DNA from: Mycoemilia scoparia | Taxonomy: Eukaryota; Kickxellomycota; Kickxellomycetes; Kickxellales; Kickxellaceae | DNA length: 64,000 nucleotides | Reading direction: 5' to 3' | Assembly: GCA_027575805.1 (NCBI GenBank) | Contig: JANBPU010000018.1 | Span: 62,001-126,000, forward strand | In this document: positions 24,308-35,523 of the stretch, piece after piece | Layout of the letters: every line of letters begins with the position of its first letter | How positions within the stretch are numbered: the stretch's first letter is position 1 | The notes under the pieces: model-generated | Seen by the model: only the letters and a program-made list of their open reading frames with translations | Told to the model about the DNA's origin: nothing | Database searches by the model: none | Program-made: the position numbers and the translations under genes

Positions 24308-24390
24308 TTATATTTTGCCAAATTAACCTGTATTAGTTTTGCTCTTCAACGCTTTTCTAACTTATTTGTTTCATACATTTCTTTTTACTT

Positions 24391-24504
24391 TATGGGTAAT
24401 AATTTTTGAAGGATGAATTTTCGTGGCCAATGACTATAGGGGCAATCGCAGCTAAATGTATGTCCAGTTTACTAGTAAACTATCACCAAAAATTATCACC
24501 CATA
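24391..24504. repeat. Family A MITE-like element
   Basis: Ends are tatgggtaataatttttgaa and the complementary aaaattatcacccata. The interior (aggggcaatcgcagctaaat) closely matches the copy at 7184. A short deletion near the right end removes the ccttc part of the terminal repeat. Confidence 0.85.
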
Positions 24505-24505
24505 T

Positions 24506-24665
24506 GGCCAGCTGTCCATCAAAAAGGAACAGACAGATACACACACACATTCTCTGCAAGTCAGCCCATAAGCCATACATTTTAGCTGGTGTCTCAGTGA
24601 TAATTGACTATTACCCAAGGTATTATTCTGGCACACCTCTGAAAGACGCTCTGCCATACGGTCAG
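24506..24665. repeat. Family B MITE-like element
   Basis: It starts ggccagctgtccatcaaaaa and ends gaaagacgctctgcca. The shared core (ccataagccatacatttt, cccaaggtattattctgg) is clear. It directly follows the family A copy. Confidence 0.75.
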
Positions 24666-25393
24666 AGTTCATGTGGACTTAGGTAAAAACGAGCTCTCAG
24701 ATTTTGGTCTAACCACAGACTAATTTGTATGCAACTCCTGGAGACCCAATTTCGCTCAATGCTTTGTATTTGTGTGCCATATACCCAATGTTGTATAAAC
24801 TATACTGCTTTTATTGTTTGGCATTAGCTAGAATAACCAGAAGTATGGTATTACATCATTGCGACTTTATGTGTATTTGCTACTGGTTTACTTTCCTCTC
24901 ACACTAAAACCAGAGCTTTCTACAACTCATCCTTGTTCCAAAACATTGGACTCTCCACCAAGGGCTTAGGCTATTATACATATAGCTGCTCGATATGACT
25001 TTCGACCCCGCATGCCCATACTTCCTTTCTAAGCTTCTTCAGTTGCATGAAGCAACTTCTTTTCTATAACAACAGCTTTTCTTGCAAAGAGTGGTTTAAA
25101 TGCACCAGTGGCCTAATGCTTGCATTATCAGCACACTTTATCATTTAAAATCACAAACCGGAGCCATGTGACCAATCACATCTTGGCCATTATCACGATT
25201 TTGATTAGAGACAGACCTGCTGGCCATGAGTGGAGCTTGTTTAGGAGCAGATCATAGCTGCCAATGTGTCATTTGTGTATTACCACTTGGCTGGGCATAA
25301 AGCCCAAAGCTTTCTTGGCTTTTTAAACTTCCCCAATACCACTTTTAGCATAAATACAGTTATTATTACATTTTCATTATTATTAGAAAACTC

Positions 25394-26619
25394 ATGTTCC
25401 GCCTTGTAAGCCAGCGACCAGTACACAGAGCTACTCGTCATTTTCAAGAATTGCCAAACTCCAGACCCAGTAGTGGTAACGGCAACAGTATCCGCACTCA
25501 AAGCACATACGCAGCAGGCGAGGCCAGAAGTGAAAAGCCAATTGAGATAGACACTGCAGCACTTTACAGAAGTGAGAACCTAAATTCCAATGATGCGCCC
25601 CTTCGCATGCTTATTCTTGGTGCACCAGTAAGTGTGTTTTTTTTAACCCAGAAATTCATTATTTGAATCGCAATTCACATTGGATTTATTTATTTATTAT
25701 GCCTGTTTGCAATTCACCCTAGGGAGCGGGCAAAGGAACACAGTCTACGCTTATAAAAAAGTCCTATAATATTAAAACAATATCCAGCGGAGATTTACTG
25801 CGCCTTAATATCGCGCAAAGGACCCCTGAGGGCATTATTGCTAAAGAGGCAGTCAGTAAAGGAGGTGGGTAATCTTCATAGATATTGTTGTACAAATCCA
25901 ACTATCAGTGAAAGTTCGAAATAGTCCAACATGTGCTAATATTACTATACCAAAAATTTTATAGAGCTCGTATCCGACAGCATCATGGTGCGCTTAATCG
26001 AAAATGAGCTATTGAGTTTTGGGAACCAGGCAAGTTACGCTATAAGCTATTGTGGTATTTCAAAGCATAATGACGAATTGTGCTGATGTATATTTATCCT
26101 TGTCAAATATAGAATTGGTTACTAGATGGGTTTCCAAGAACTATCAAGCAGGCCCAGGCTCTGGATACCATGTTGATGGAAACCGGCCAAGAATTGAATC
26201 TTGTTGTTAACCTGGTTGTCCCAGAAGACATAATTCTACAAAGAATAATTGAGCGCTATGTTCATGTCCCATCAGGAAGGGTCTACAACTTAACCTATAA
26301 CCCGCCAAAGATCCCAGGAAAAGACGACATAACTGGCGAGCCTCTTGAGCATCGCCCCGATGATAACCCAGTAAGCACTATGTTTAAATATAAAATAGTA
26401 AGAATGCCATGAGATAAACAATATAAATTTACAATATCTGAATTTTTGATCGCCATTTTATAGGAAACCTTCATGAAGCGTTTGAAGAATTACCATGCTG
26501 TTACCGAGCCATTACTAGACTACTATAATACCAGAGGGCTATTGACTCCTTTGGCGGGAAATACATCTGATGAGATATACCCGCAGCTTCAGCAGGTCCT
26601 GGATGGACGCCTGGCCTAG
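25394..26619 (+). CDS. ADK2: Mitochondrial adenylate kinase (GTP:AMP phosphotransferase type)
   Basis: It transfers phosphate from GTP/ATP to AMP in the mitochondrial matrix. Five exons (25394-25627, 25723-25864, 25965-26029, 26113-26370, 26464-26619) give 284 codons. The first 55-70 residues are a basic, Ser/Arg-rich presequence. The P-loop GAPGAGKGTQS is split by intron 1. Then come ISSGDLLR (AMP site), NWLLDGFPRTIKQA, the long lid domain YVHVPSGRVYNLTYNPPKIP with DDITGEPLEHRPDD, and YHAVTEPLLDYYNTRGLL. The lid lacks zinc cysteines, as in mitochondrial AK3-type enzymes. Intron 3 uses a GC donor (ccag|gcaagt), the common minor class. Confidence 0.94.
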
Positions 26620-27284
26620 AATTTGCACATAATTTGGCATACCAACATCACTGGTTTTATCTTATCCTATACCATACATTCACGCCCTTGTGATAGCTAT
26701 TCGCACTCCCCTGTATTTTTTATTAGGTCCACATACCACTATTTGTACCGATTTATGTGGTACTTTATGTTTAATTATTGGTAATAAAGTTCGCCTAGAA
26801 ACCCCCCCCCCCCCATTTAATACGAACTGTGGTTTCAATAATATGCATATTTCATTTCTGGAAAGAAAAGGCGCTGTCTGTCGATGTATGTGTGGATTCC
26901 TGCTATACTGCTATAAAACCTGGACACTTGTGATTCATTTTTGTAGTTTCCAGAGACCGCTTTGTCAAGCATGTGATAATGAAATTCGAGCTTAAGTGTA
27001 CTTGTTTCCGTTATCTGTATATCCTTTTAAGAATGATGGTTGAAGTTTATTTCTGCATAGCATCAAGGTCCACCCAATGCTAATGGTGACATATAAAAAT
27101 CGGATTTGTTTGATTGATTACACCGAATATACAAAGTTGGGAAATAAAATAAAGCCTGCAATCGCATAGAGGCCAGGAAATATAAATATCGTTCGAAATG
27201 AGAATCAAAATGTAAGGTGGCAAAAATAAAATATTCCTGTGGTTTCAGTATAGGTAGTTATTAGTACCACCCCCACTAAAGGTT
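26620..27284. other. Intergenic, convergent (ADK2 / kinase)
   Basis: This is 3' flanking sequence of two converging genes. A 13-base poly-C run lies at 26802-26814, unusual in this AT-rich setting. No gene was recognised. Confidence 0.6.
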
Positions 27285-30020
27285 TCATTGGTCCAGGTCG
27301 GTGTATTTTTCGTTTGACACAGATTCGTATGAAGAATCAAAGCCTTCATCACCCATGTGAAGGATGGTCATGGACTCAAACTTCTCAAACGGATTCATAC
27401 CCTGGCGACTCTTATCGTTGGTCCAGAGGCTCTCAGATTCGATATCAAGAGATGCAGAATCTTTGCGGGAATTACCATGGCTGCGTGATTTGCTCTTGGA
27501 TGAGGAGTTGTGACTAGTTGGCTGATACACCATTGCATATGCCAGAAACTCTTGCTTCTTTGGATCAGACAATGGAAGAATCGGCGGCGTGCGATGGCGA
27601 AGAAGAGCCCAGGTTATGGACTTGAACCATGCGTGGGTCTTGATGTCAGAGGCGCCAGCACGACTTCCAAGCCTCTTTTTGTCGCTTTTTGTTAAAAGCC
27701 TGCGTATTATTGCCTTGCACTGAGAGCTGACTGCTTGGTATGCGGGTGGTTGGGGGAACTGCGCTTCAGTTTTAAGAATGTTTCTAAACGTAGCGTTCCT
27801 ATTGTTACCCTTGAATGGTGTGATTCCAAATAACATTTCGTAAATGAGAATTCCAAGGGTCCACCAGTCAACAGCACTAGTATGTCCAACACCTTTGATA
27901 ACTTCTGGGGCAATGTACTCTTCTGTTCCAACAAATGAGTTTGTGCGCAGGCCTGCTGTGCACGAACGTGTATCAAGGCTTGGGTAGTTGTAGAAGAACG
28001 AGTTGCTCTTTATGACTGCTGGATTCCCAGGTGGATTTGACTGCTTGGAGAGATCAAAATCTGTGAGCATAATGTGGCCGGTTTCGTGTAGGAGGATGTT
28101 CTCTGGTTTTAAATCACGGTAGATGAAGCCGTTAAGATGCAGATACTCTAGAGCGCATATGACCTCTGCAGCATAGAACTTGGCATCTTCTTCAGGGAGA
28201 GACTTTGTGGGCCTACTCTGCAGGACCCTAAAGAATTCTCCGCCAAGACAGTAGTCCATACAGAAATATAATCTTTCATCGCTTTGGAAAGAGTGGTAGA
28301 GAGTCACAATGAATGGGAAGTTTGCTGTGGCAAGAATCTCCTGTTCAGCCAATACACGCTTTATCTTGTTGCGCTTGATCATCTCGGCCTTGGAGAGCAC
28401 CTTCATTGCATAAAGCTTTCCTGAATCTTTGTGTCGTACCAAGTAAACTTTTCCAACATCGCCTTTACCCAATAGTTTGATTTTTATGAAGCTGTTTGGT
28501 CCCACAGACACTTGCTGAATACGCATAGAATTGCTGGAATAGGTACGACGAACAACAGATATCCCCATGGTAGTGACTGCTCCAGAGCTATTGGATGGCC
28601 TGGAATCAGCACTATGCGTTCCAGACTTGTGATTTATAGCGCGACCATATGTAGGGCCAACAGTGCTGGCATGCTTTGAGGTCGAGGCTGGAGCAGTGGA
28701 TGCCTTCTGCGACGACATAAAGCTAGGAAGCGGCACTGAGCTGGTTCTGTGGTGTCTCTTTCCATCGGGGTTGTGATTCCCAGATGGAGATGTATTTTTT
28801 TGCTGCGAGGTTCCAGGTTTCTCTGGCACCTTGCTGGACTGATTCGTGTACTTTTTATCAAAGGATGTTGTTAGTGGACTTGGCGTACCAGTCACCTCAG
28901 CCGCAGAGAATGAGTCTGGTGACTGAGGAGAGTCCAGACCACTTACAATGTGTCTGGCTGTTCCGGGTAGCATTGGCTGCTTTCCTTTTATCATATCGAG
29001 AGTTATACCGCCAGGGGTCTCGCCAATGGGTGCCGGCGTTGTCTTATACTGAGGCTGTGATGATGTTTGTCCATTTTTATTGTTCTTATTTACTCCAGCT
29101 GAGGTGTTTTTCGTGCTCTTTGATAGGTACTCGTCTCCATCAATAATCTGAGAACCGTAGTCTTCGAGGGCAGATGCGTATTCTATAGAGCTCTCTTGGC
29201 TGTTGATGTTTGAGCCGGAAGGATGCGTTGGACTGCTACCACTATCAGACAGTAGCTTGCTTTGAGGAGAGCTGATAGTTGGTGGGGTATTTATAGATAA
29301 AGGTGTGGCCTTTTGCGGTTTGTGCTCAGATCCCGTGGGTTTCTTTTCATTAATAGCAGTACCTTGGGAATCAGAGACCTTGTTCTCTAATGAAGAGATC
29401 CCACTTTGGCGAGACAACATTGACTTTCCTGCTTCGGATATGCGCCTGGTATGGACACTCATTTTCCTATTGAACATGTTTGTACGGGCGTCAACAGATT
29501 GGTCGCTGGATGAGGCAGAGTGGCTAGTTCCTCGACTAGAGTTGTAGGTGTCCAGTGATAGGTCCGGCGTTGTGCTCTGGCTAAAGCCCATCAGGTTATA
29601 TAGCGAGGAACTTAGGTTAGGAACCACGGTGGCCGTGCTGCTCCTTCCTGTCATTGTTGTTGATGAGTCGTGAATTTTGGCAGAAGGGGGGCGAGACAAG
29701 TGCACTTTTCCTGGAGACTTGATTGATATTGTGCTTCCGCTACTGTCGATCCTACCTGGGGCGGATTCTGGGGTTAGCTGTGCAGCGGAGTCTCTGCTGA
29801 TTTTTCCTGTGGTGGTTGCATAGCGCTGAATTGAGTTGGTTCTAATTGGAGCTAATGTGTGGGGTTGCTTTGGGGAAGCGCCAGGTGTGGAGGTTTTCTG
29901 CGGGTACAGCCGAGTGGCTGAAACCACATTTGTCCGTGGACCCTCTCTAATAGAAAGGCTACTACCTCTAGAGTTCCCGGAAACTTGCTGCTGCTGTTTA
30001 TCTGCAATAATAGAAGTCAT
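27285..30020 (-). CDS. FPK1: AGC protein kinase, Fpk1/Kin82 (nrc-2) type
   Basis: These kinases phosphorylate the N-terminal tails of plasma-membrane P4-ATPase flippases and so control phospholipid asymmetry and polarity. This is one intronless frame of 911 codons, started at the ATG at 30020 because the upstream codon is TTG. Residues 1-510 are disordered and Ser/Thr/Pro-rich. The kinase domain is at about 515-800: Gly loop [19 protein letters not shown] lysine, catalytic [11 protein letters not shown], Mg loop with DFD instead of DFG (TDFDLSKQS), and an insert of about 40 residues before [16 protein letters not shown] plus the insert and [20 protein letters not shown] are hallmarks of the Fpk1/nrc-2 and plant AGCVIII group. 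The C-terminal tail carries [16 protein letters not shown]. Confidence 0.93.
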   Translation of the reverse strand: MTSIIADKQQQQVSGNSRGSSLSIREGPRTNVVSATRLYPQKTSTPGASPKQPHTLAPIRTNSIQRYATTTGKISRDSAAQLTPESAPGRIDSSGSTISIKSPGKVHLSRPPSAKIHDSSTTMTGRSSTATVVPNLSSSLYNLMGFSQSTTPDLSLDTYNSSRGTSHSASSSDQSVDARTNMFNRKMSVHTRRISEAGKSMLSRQSGISSLENKVSDSQGTAINEKKPTGSEHKPQKATPLSINTPPTISSPQSKLLSDSGSSPTHPSGSNINSQESSIEYASALEDYGSQIIDGDEYLSKSTKNTSAGVNKNNKNGQTSSQPQYKTTPAPIGETPGGITLDMIKGKQPMLPGTARHIVSGLDSPQSPDSFSAAEVTGTPSPLTTSFDKKYTNQSSKVPEKPGTSQQKNTSPSGNHNPDGKRHHRTSSVPLPSFMSSQKASTAPASTSKHASTVGPTYGRAINHKSGTHSADSRPSNSSGAVTTMGISVVRRTYSSNSMRIQQVSVGPNSFIKIKLLGKGDVGKVYLVRHKDSGKLYAMKVLSKAEMIKRNKIKRVLAEQEILATANFPFIVTLYHSFQSDERLYFCMDYCLGGEFFRVLQSRPTKSLPEEDAKFYAAEVICALEYLHLNGFIYRDLKPENILLHETGHIMLTDFDLSKQSNPPGNPAVIKSNSFFYNYPSLDTRSCTAGLRTNSFVGTEEYIAPEVIKGVGHTSAVDWWTLGILIYEMLFGITPFKGNNRNATFRNILKTEAQFPQPPAYQAVSSQCKAIIRRLLTKSDKKRLGSRAGASDIKTHAWFKSITWALLRHRTPPILPLSDPKKQEFLAYAMVYQPTSHNSSSKSKSRSHGNSRKDSASLDIESESLWTNDKSRQGMNPFEKFESMTILHMGDEGFDSSYESVSNEKYTDLDQ

Positions 30021-31204
30021 TGGCGTCAATTGGCAGTGGGCAATTGATTACAAGATACAGGGACGGAGAATGTATAAGGGAGATAATGGAGATGCTAATG
30101 AATGGAATGAGGAAGGTCAGAATTTTGAATACAGCACGCGAAAGGCAGAGGAGTGTTTGGATTGATAACCTATTTGAAAAAGAAGAGGGGGAAGGCTAAA
30201 ACCGACACTATGCCCATCTATTGACGAAGGTTTGTGATATGGTGTGGTGCGTAATGATAGAGTTTGACAAATATACAAGATGAAAAGTTGGATAAATCGG
30301 TCGAGTGTTTATGTAGAGAGAGAAACAAGCAAAGGGTTACTTGAACAGAGGTGAAACTACCACTAGAACCAAAATGTGTGGGCTATTCAAGTCAAGAAAT
30401 AGTTCCAAAGATAGTGTTTGCTAAGGAGAAAGAGGCAAAGAGTAAAAAAGAAAGCACATGCCATAAACTTGTGTAGTCAACAGCATGATGACCTTTAAGT
30501 CTCAATCTCAAAGCCAGAAGCCCATGGGGTGATTTTGGAGCACAAAGTTAAGCAGCAAAACACAATTAAAGCCTGATGGCACCATTACATATTGTCTGGC
30601 CGCATACACTGTAGGTCTATAGCCAAGTTTGGGTATTTTGCATTAAGCAGCTGGTTGGTGGTCTATTCAATGTGCTCTTCCCCGACTTGGTGCTCAGTGC
30701 CACCCGCGGTCTACATTTCACTTCATCATCTTGAATCTCTTGCTCCCTGCAGCACCAGGTCATCTTGGGAGTATATATTTCCTTCAGCCCTGACTTTAGG
30801 GTTTGACTGGCATGATATCCGGCTAACCACTATGTCCAACACGACCATGACTGCTTAATAGCCAGTGGCTTTTGTTGTGATTCAAGGAACACACAAACTA
30901 TAATCCTTTAGCTGAGATTCGCTGTCGCACATTGTTACTGCCCAATCCTGGGCATTCGCCTGTCTTTATATTCAGCCAGCCTATCATCAAAAAGTATTTC
31001 AGTGTGTGAGCAAGGCAGTTTAGCCAAATCCAATTCTAGGCAATTGATTATAATTTACAAACTATTACGAGTTTGGTATAGTCCCCAAAGCGACGTATTT
31101 ATAATGACCATCTTTGAGACAAGTTTATTTTGTTTGAGCTGGTGGCCACCACCCAACTCTAATGTAAAAACTAAAGGGGTCATTAAAAGAAATAATGACC
31201 AGCT

Positions 31205-31329
31205 GGCAGAGTAGTAGTCTCGTCTAAAGGGACACCATCATATTCCCTTGGATACTAGCCAATCATCACTGGGACTCCAGCTAAAATGTACGAGGGTGTC
31301 CGTCTATTCCTTTTGGTGGAGAGCTTGAC
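31205..31329. repeat. Family B MITE-like element
   Basis: It starts ggcagagtagtagtctcgtc and ends with the inverted complement tattccttttggtggagagc plus ttgaca. The core cccttggatactagccaatc is shared with 47879. Confidence 0.8.
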
Positions 31330-31462
31330 AGCTAGTTTTTATTGCTATGTTTTAGATCAGTTTTGTTTTCTCCAAATCTCTTTTAGTTTAGTGGAGTGGA
31401 TGTTGTTGTTTACCTACACAAACGAGAATTCCGAGTATCCCAAAAATAAACACAATAGCTCA

Positions 31463-31564
31463 TGTGGGTAGCTATTTTTGAAGGGTGACCATTTACTAAT
31501 CAACTGTAATTGCCTATATAATCGCAGGCTACCAAAAGTCACCCTTTGAAAATTGTGATCCATA
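31463..31564. repeat. Family A MITE-like element
   Basis: Ends are tgtgggtagctatttttgaa and the complementary tttgaaaattgtgatccata. The unit is 102 bp, close in sequence to the copy at 33966. Confidence 0.8.
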
Positions 31565-31567
31565 TGT

Positions 31568-31719
31568 CGGAATCTCCTTTGGAGGTGTACCAAGAGAATG
31601 CCCTGGATAATAGCCAATAATCTGTTGTCAGGCTCCAGCCAAACTGTATGAGTTATGGGTAAACTTACAGGGAATGCATGAGGGCACTAATCTGTTCCCT
31701 TTTAGTAGAGAACTTGCCA
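31568..31719. repeat. Family B MITE-like element
   Basis: It starts ggaatctcctttggaggtgt and ends gttcccttttagtagagaac plus ttgcca. It follows the family A copy within about 4 bp, repeating the A-then-B arrangement at 24391. Confidence 0.75.
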
Positions 31720-31975
31720 AATAAACACTATCTATCTTATCTTTTCTTATCTAATCAAAATAATCCAATATAATCCAATAATCAAAAGCATTTTAATGTA
31801 TGGTTGAAGTTGACAATGAAATAAATTAAGCAATCGTGGGGGGGGGCGGAGGGAAACTACGCAAGGAGAATAATAAAGTTAAAAAGGTAGAGTGGAATAA
31901 TATTGTTGATGTAAAGAGAGGGTTCATATGGTTTTATAAACAAAGACAAGCATCAGAGTAGGCGAGTCAATAATA

Positions 31976-33049
31976 TCATATCCAACATTCATACAGACGA
32001 AGTGTGCCAACTTCCTTGAACCCAAGGCTGGAATAAAGACGCATTGCTTTGTCCTCAACAACCTCAAGATATATGCGCGTGTTTTTTGGTTGAGCCTCAA
32101 TGGCTTCAAGCATGAGGGCAGTAGCATGGCCTCTACGCTGGAAATCAGGATCTGTTACCAGAAGCTGGACAAGCATGGTGTCAGCTTCAGGATGGGACTT
32201 GAAACATACCAAGAATGATGTGACCTCTTGGTTAGTATCCTCATCCTCAGAGGATGATGAGGAGGGCGAATGGTCTTTCTCGACTTCGTATTTGGTCTCA
32301 TCGTCAACATCTTCACCACTGGCTGTGCTCTTTTTTGGGAAAATGTCAGCCTTTGGTACCTTGGCAACAAATATCTGGTGGTGACTTTGGCTGTCGCTTA
32401 TCTGTCTACCAAGCTTTGTTGACAGCCACTCAGTTTCACCAGGCTTGTATTGGAATCCCTTAGCATTCACATTAACCATGCTTTCCAGATCATCCCAGTC
32501 GGCAAGACTGATGGTCAAATTGTCTTTTGTTTGAATGTTGCCAAAGCGATTGTGTAGATCATCGGTGGCTGCCTGGTTAGTTTCTAGCATCATGACGGTG
32601 CTATCGATTCCTCTGTCAACATTAAAGCCAAAGGCTGTCAGCGCATTGGCAGTCTTTTCGATCAAATCGGAGGGTGAAAACGTCAAGTCCAGAATGCATC
32701 GTGGAGAAAGTTCTAGCTTTTGGTAAAACTCTTTGAGCTCGCATACGCATTCCCGGATCGCAGCATCACTTCCATCAACCAGAGGGCCAGGCAGTAGAGG
32801 GCCGCGGCCATCATTGCGATTGTTGCTGAAGCTGTTGTAGAATAGCGTGGCGGGCTTGAACAGGAAATACGTGTGGTTCGAATCACGGTGGAACTTGTTG
32901 GATGGATTAGCAAACACAACGCGATCATCTAGCCAGTATGATTTGTCGGCCATAATTTGGAGGTAGTGAGTGTATAGCCGGATATCCTCGCAATACCAAC
33001 CAGGGAGCTGCTGTACCGTGTCTATGGTGGATGAGCTATTTTGCGACAT
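31976..33049 (-). CDS. GNAT-family N-acetyltransferase
   Basis: This is one intronless frame of 357 codons. The first 180 residues have no domain I can name (LPGWYCEDIRLYTHYLQ, DDRVVFANPSNKFHRDSNHT). The C-terminal part, about residues 285-357, is a GNAT acetyl-CoA-binding fold. Motif A reads MLVQLLVTDPDFQRRGHATA, with the RxxGH/A pyrophosphate loop. Motif B is IYLEVVEDKAMRLYSSLGFK. An acidic Ser-rich insert (SPSSSSSEDEDTN) interrupts the acetyltransferase domain. The acceptor substrate cannot be inferred. The start is the first ATG, and a long leader region lies upstream. Confidence 0.8.
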   Translation of the reverse strand: MSQNSSSTIDTVQQLPGWYCEDIRLYTHYLQIMADKSYWLDDRVVFANPSNKFHRDSNHTYFLFKPATLFYNSFSNNRNDGRGPLLPGPLVDGSDAAIRECVCELKEFYQKLELSPRCILDLTFSPSDLIEKTANALTAFGFNVDRGIDSTVMMLETNQAATDDLHNRFGNIQTKDNLTISLADWDDLESMVNVNAKGFQYKPGETEWLSTKLGRQISDSQSHHQIFVAKVPKADIFPKKSTASGEDVDDETKYEVEKDHSPSSSSSEDEDTNQEVTSFLVCFKSHPEADTMLVQLLVTDPDFQRRGHATALMLEAIEAQPKNTRIYLEVVEDKAMRLYSSLGFKEVGTLRLYECWI

Positions 33050-34348
33050 TGTTGTTGTTCTAGAAAGTATGTGTCAAGCTATCTGACCAGCGATCAGCAG
33101 TGTATATGGGGAGAGGGAGAAGGGTGCGCGAAGCAATAGCAATAGCAATATGTGGTAACAGAAGTTGTGGTTGTGTAAAGTAGAGAAAAAGCCTAATAAA
33201 CGGTGAAAAAAGGGAGGACTGATAAGAATCCAAAGACCCAATATGTGTGGGGTATGTTAAACAAACAATAACAGCGATTCTCAAAGAAAAGGATGTGTCA
33301 GCAAAAACAGAGCGAGTGAGCACCTAAGCCCTTGAGTAGCTAACTTCGATTATATAAATATAAATACGTAAAAGTTATTTCAGAAGGAGGAGGGAGACAA
33401 AGGAAAGAAAGAATAGGCAGGGATAAAATGAAAGACCTAGAGTAGAAGCTCCTTACTACTGCTATTATATGGGGTAGAAATAGCAGCTAGATACAATAAG
33501 CAAAAGATGTATAGCCCGGCTAGCTGCAGTAATAGTATAGGGAGGACACAGCACACTCACGGAGTGTGATAGACAGAGTAGTGTGTGTATTGTGGGTGGA
33601 GTATTTATGTATGCTTAGCAGCAATCAAGATAGAAAAAGGAAGTGATGTTCAAAATGGAACACAAAGGGCGCTTTAATTCAACAACCGTACAGTTTCCTC
33701 CCATAAGTTTCCAGATTCTTTTGATTTTCAAAGTTTATAGTAGCTTGCATTTTACTTTTTTCCCTATAGTTTTCAATTATTTTATCATTTAAAATTTTAA
33801 ATATAGAGGTTAGACATTTTTGTCACTTTTCCTAAAAGTAAGCTGTATATTGAACTTTTGCTCAAGAAAAATGATTATTGTATTACGGGTCAAATTAGGC
33901 CCCAAGTAAAGGCCGTCCTTATTAGTTAAAGCGATCTCCTTCAGTATCACAGCATAGCTTTATAATATGGGTAGTTATATTAGAAGGGTGACCATTTGCT
34001 AATAGACTGTGATCACTCATTTGGCTGAGATTTCCCCGTTAATAGTTGGCCACCAAAAGTCACCCTTCAAAAATTGTGATCCATATTGACCGGTTTTCAT
34101 TTTAATTATAATCACATTTACATTTATATTATAATGTGGTAATTATTTTAATGACCCATTCGTGTATATGCTTGTCCTAGCGTTGAAGGGCATGGGACGG
34201 AGGCCCGAATCCATGATCCTGTTGCCCCTTGGAACACCGCAACTTGAAACTTGTGATTCAGATCTCCAGTCCAGCTGGGGCCCCCATCTCTCAGCATAAT
34301 AGTGCTTAAGGGCTGCTCAAGACTTGGCTATTTATAATCTTATGAGCC
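33050..34348. other. Intergenic 1.3 kb upstream of the GNAT gene
   Basis: This is purine-rich on the plus strand between about 33380 and 33640. It includes a family A element at 33966-34085. No gene is supported. Confidence 0.55.
33966..34085. repeat. Family A MITE-like element
   Basis: Ends are tatgggtagttatattagaa and the complementary ttcaaaaattgtgatccata, 120 bp apart. The subterminal agggtgaccatttgctaata / gccaccaaaagtcaccct also pair, extending the inverted repeat. Confidence 0.85.
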
Positions 34349-34645
34349 CTATGTTGTTCTGAACTCATTGTCTTTGATTTTGATATATCCAGGACAATCA
34401 TGAAGGTGTATATAATCATAAATTGACATAGCCTTTGCAAAAATCTTGAGGAATTTAGCCTGGTCCTTATTATTTGGGTCATAATTCAAAGTTAAAGCTG
34501 TAATTCTCAACAGTATAGCACATACCACATCCGAATTATATGGTTGTATAATAGAATTGGCACAATATCTATTTATACTAGCTACACAAAATGCATTTGC
34601 CTGCTCAGAAAGTAATGTCGAAACAATGTTGTTTTTCTCGTACAT
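34349..34645 (-). CDS. Hypothetical small protein (98 codons)
   Basis: This is an ATG-started open frame of 98 codons in an otherwise gene-poor region. I do not recognise it with confidence. It is helical and rather hydrophobic, with LLRITALTLNYD and KAMSIYDYIHLHDCPGYIKI. The YDxIH stretch faintly recalls the C-terminus of CYRI/FAM49 proteins (LYDHVHP), but this is too weak to name it. A family A element lies about 145 bp upstream. It may be a short gene, a final exon whose partners I cannot find, or chance. Confidence 0.3.
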   Translation of the reverse strand: MYEKNNIVSTLLSEQANAFCVASINRYCANSIIQPYNSDVVCAILLRITALTLNYDPNNKDQAKFLKIFAKAMSIYDYIHLHDCPGYIKIKDNEFRTT

Positions 34646-35523
34646 TTTGATTTATTGGTTTTGTTGTTATTATTCGTTTGCCAAAAGATAATATTGAATA
34701 AAAGAAAAGAAAACTTTAGATGGGTTATAAATAATTTGGGAGGGATTGTTGCCCAAAATATTTATATGCAAAACATATAAATATAAATATATGGGCAACT
34801 ATTTTTGAAGTGTGAATGTTTACTAGTAAAACTAGGCAGCCATTTAACCATGACTGCTCCTATAATCATTAGCCTCCAAAATTCACTCTTCAAAAATTAT
34901 GATCCATATAGCTGCCTTCTTATGAGAAACAAAGTGCTTAATCATCGGTACAATTTGCTTCATTTTTGATGGGGAATCGCTTTTAAGTTTGCTCTTTTGA
35001 GTAGTATAACTCTCTTCATACAAATCCCTAGGCTTTGATGAATATTGTAATTGCAGAAATACTATCCAAGAATTAAAGCAAAACTCTTTCAAGCATTAAC
35101 ACAACACACTAATAGTGTATATTCATTAAGGTGGGAGTATTGATTTTTTAATCACAACTTTAGACTCCATTAAAATGGCTTATGCATGTATGTAAGCACT
35201 TTGTTGGTTGGTGCTATATACAAATACCAGCCCAAGCAGGTACAGCGCTCTGGGCACTAAAGCCAGTGATTAAAACATCACAATACCAAATACAGCTTCT
35301 GTTCATAATAATTCTCTGCCTTTTTTGTATCTTTAGCATTTGCCTCATTGCTTGCATCATTTAAATAACAGAACATTCATAGCACCGATTGTTTCAAAAT
35401 TGTCTAAACCTATAGTTAACAAGTCCTCATTGACACATTTCCCTTACACACAAAGTAAACACGTCATACTCGCACACATACACAAATTTTAGACTTTGGC
35501 TGTTTTTCAAATAGCTACACGCC
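34646..35523. other. Intergenic with family A element, SPO7 upstream region
   Basis: It contains the family A element at 34790-34908. A pyrimidine-rich stretch lies upstream of the SPO7 ATG. A TTG-started minus-strand frame at 34883-35092 runs into the repeat and is not supported. Confidence 0.5.
34790..34908. repeat. Family A MITE-like element
   Basis: Ends are tatgggcaactatttttgaa and the complementary ttcaaaaattatgatccata, 119 bp apart. The interior gtttactagtaaaactaggc matches the copy at 54260 in the same orientation. Confidence 0.85.

Larger units (their letters stand above)
24308..25393. other. Intergenic 1.1 kb with two repeat elements
   Basis: Family A (24391-24504) and family B (24506-24665) elements lie end to end. 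The rest, up to the adenylate kinase start, has no recognisable gene. A CT-rich stretch surrounds 25020-25080. Confidence 0.6.
30021..31975. other. Intergenic 2 kb with three repeat elements
   Basis: This is the upstream region of the kinase and 3' side of the GNAT gene. It holds family B at 31205-31329, family A at 31463-31564 and family B at 31568-31719. I see no supported gene. A G-rich run lies at 31839-31849. Confidence 0.55.

Noticed and set aside
34883..35092. Minus-strand 69-codon frame
   Set aside because: It starts with TTG and its last codons are simply the end of the family A repeat.
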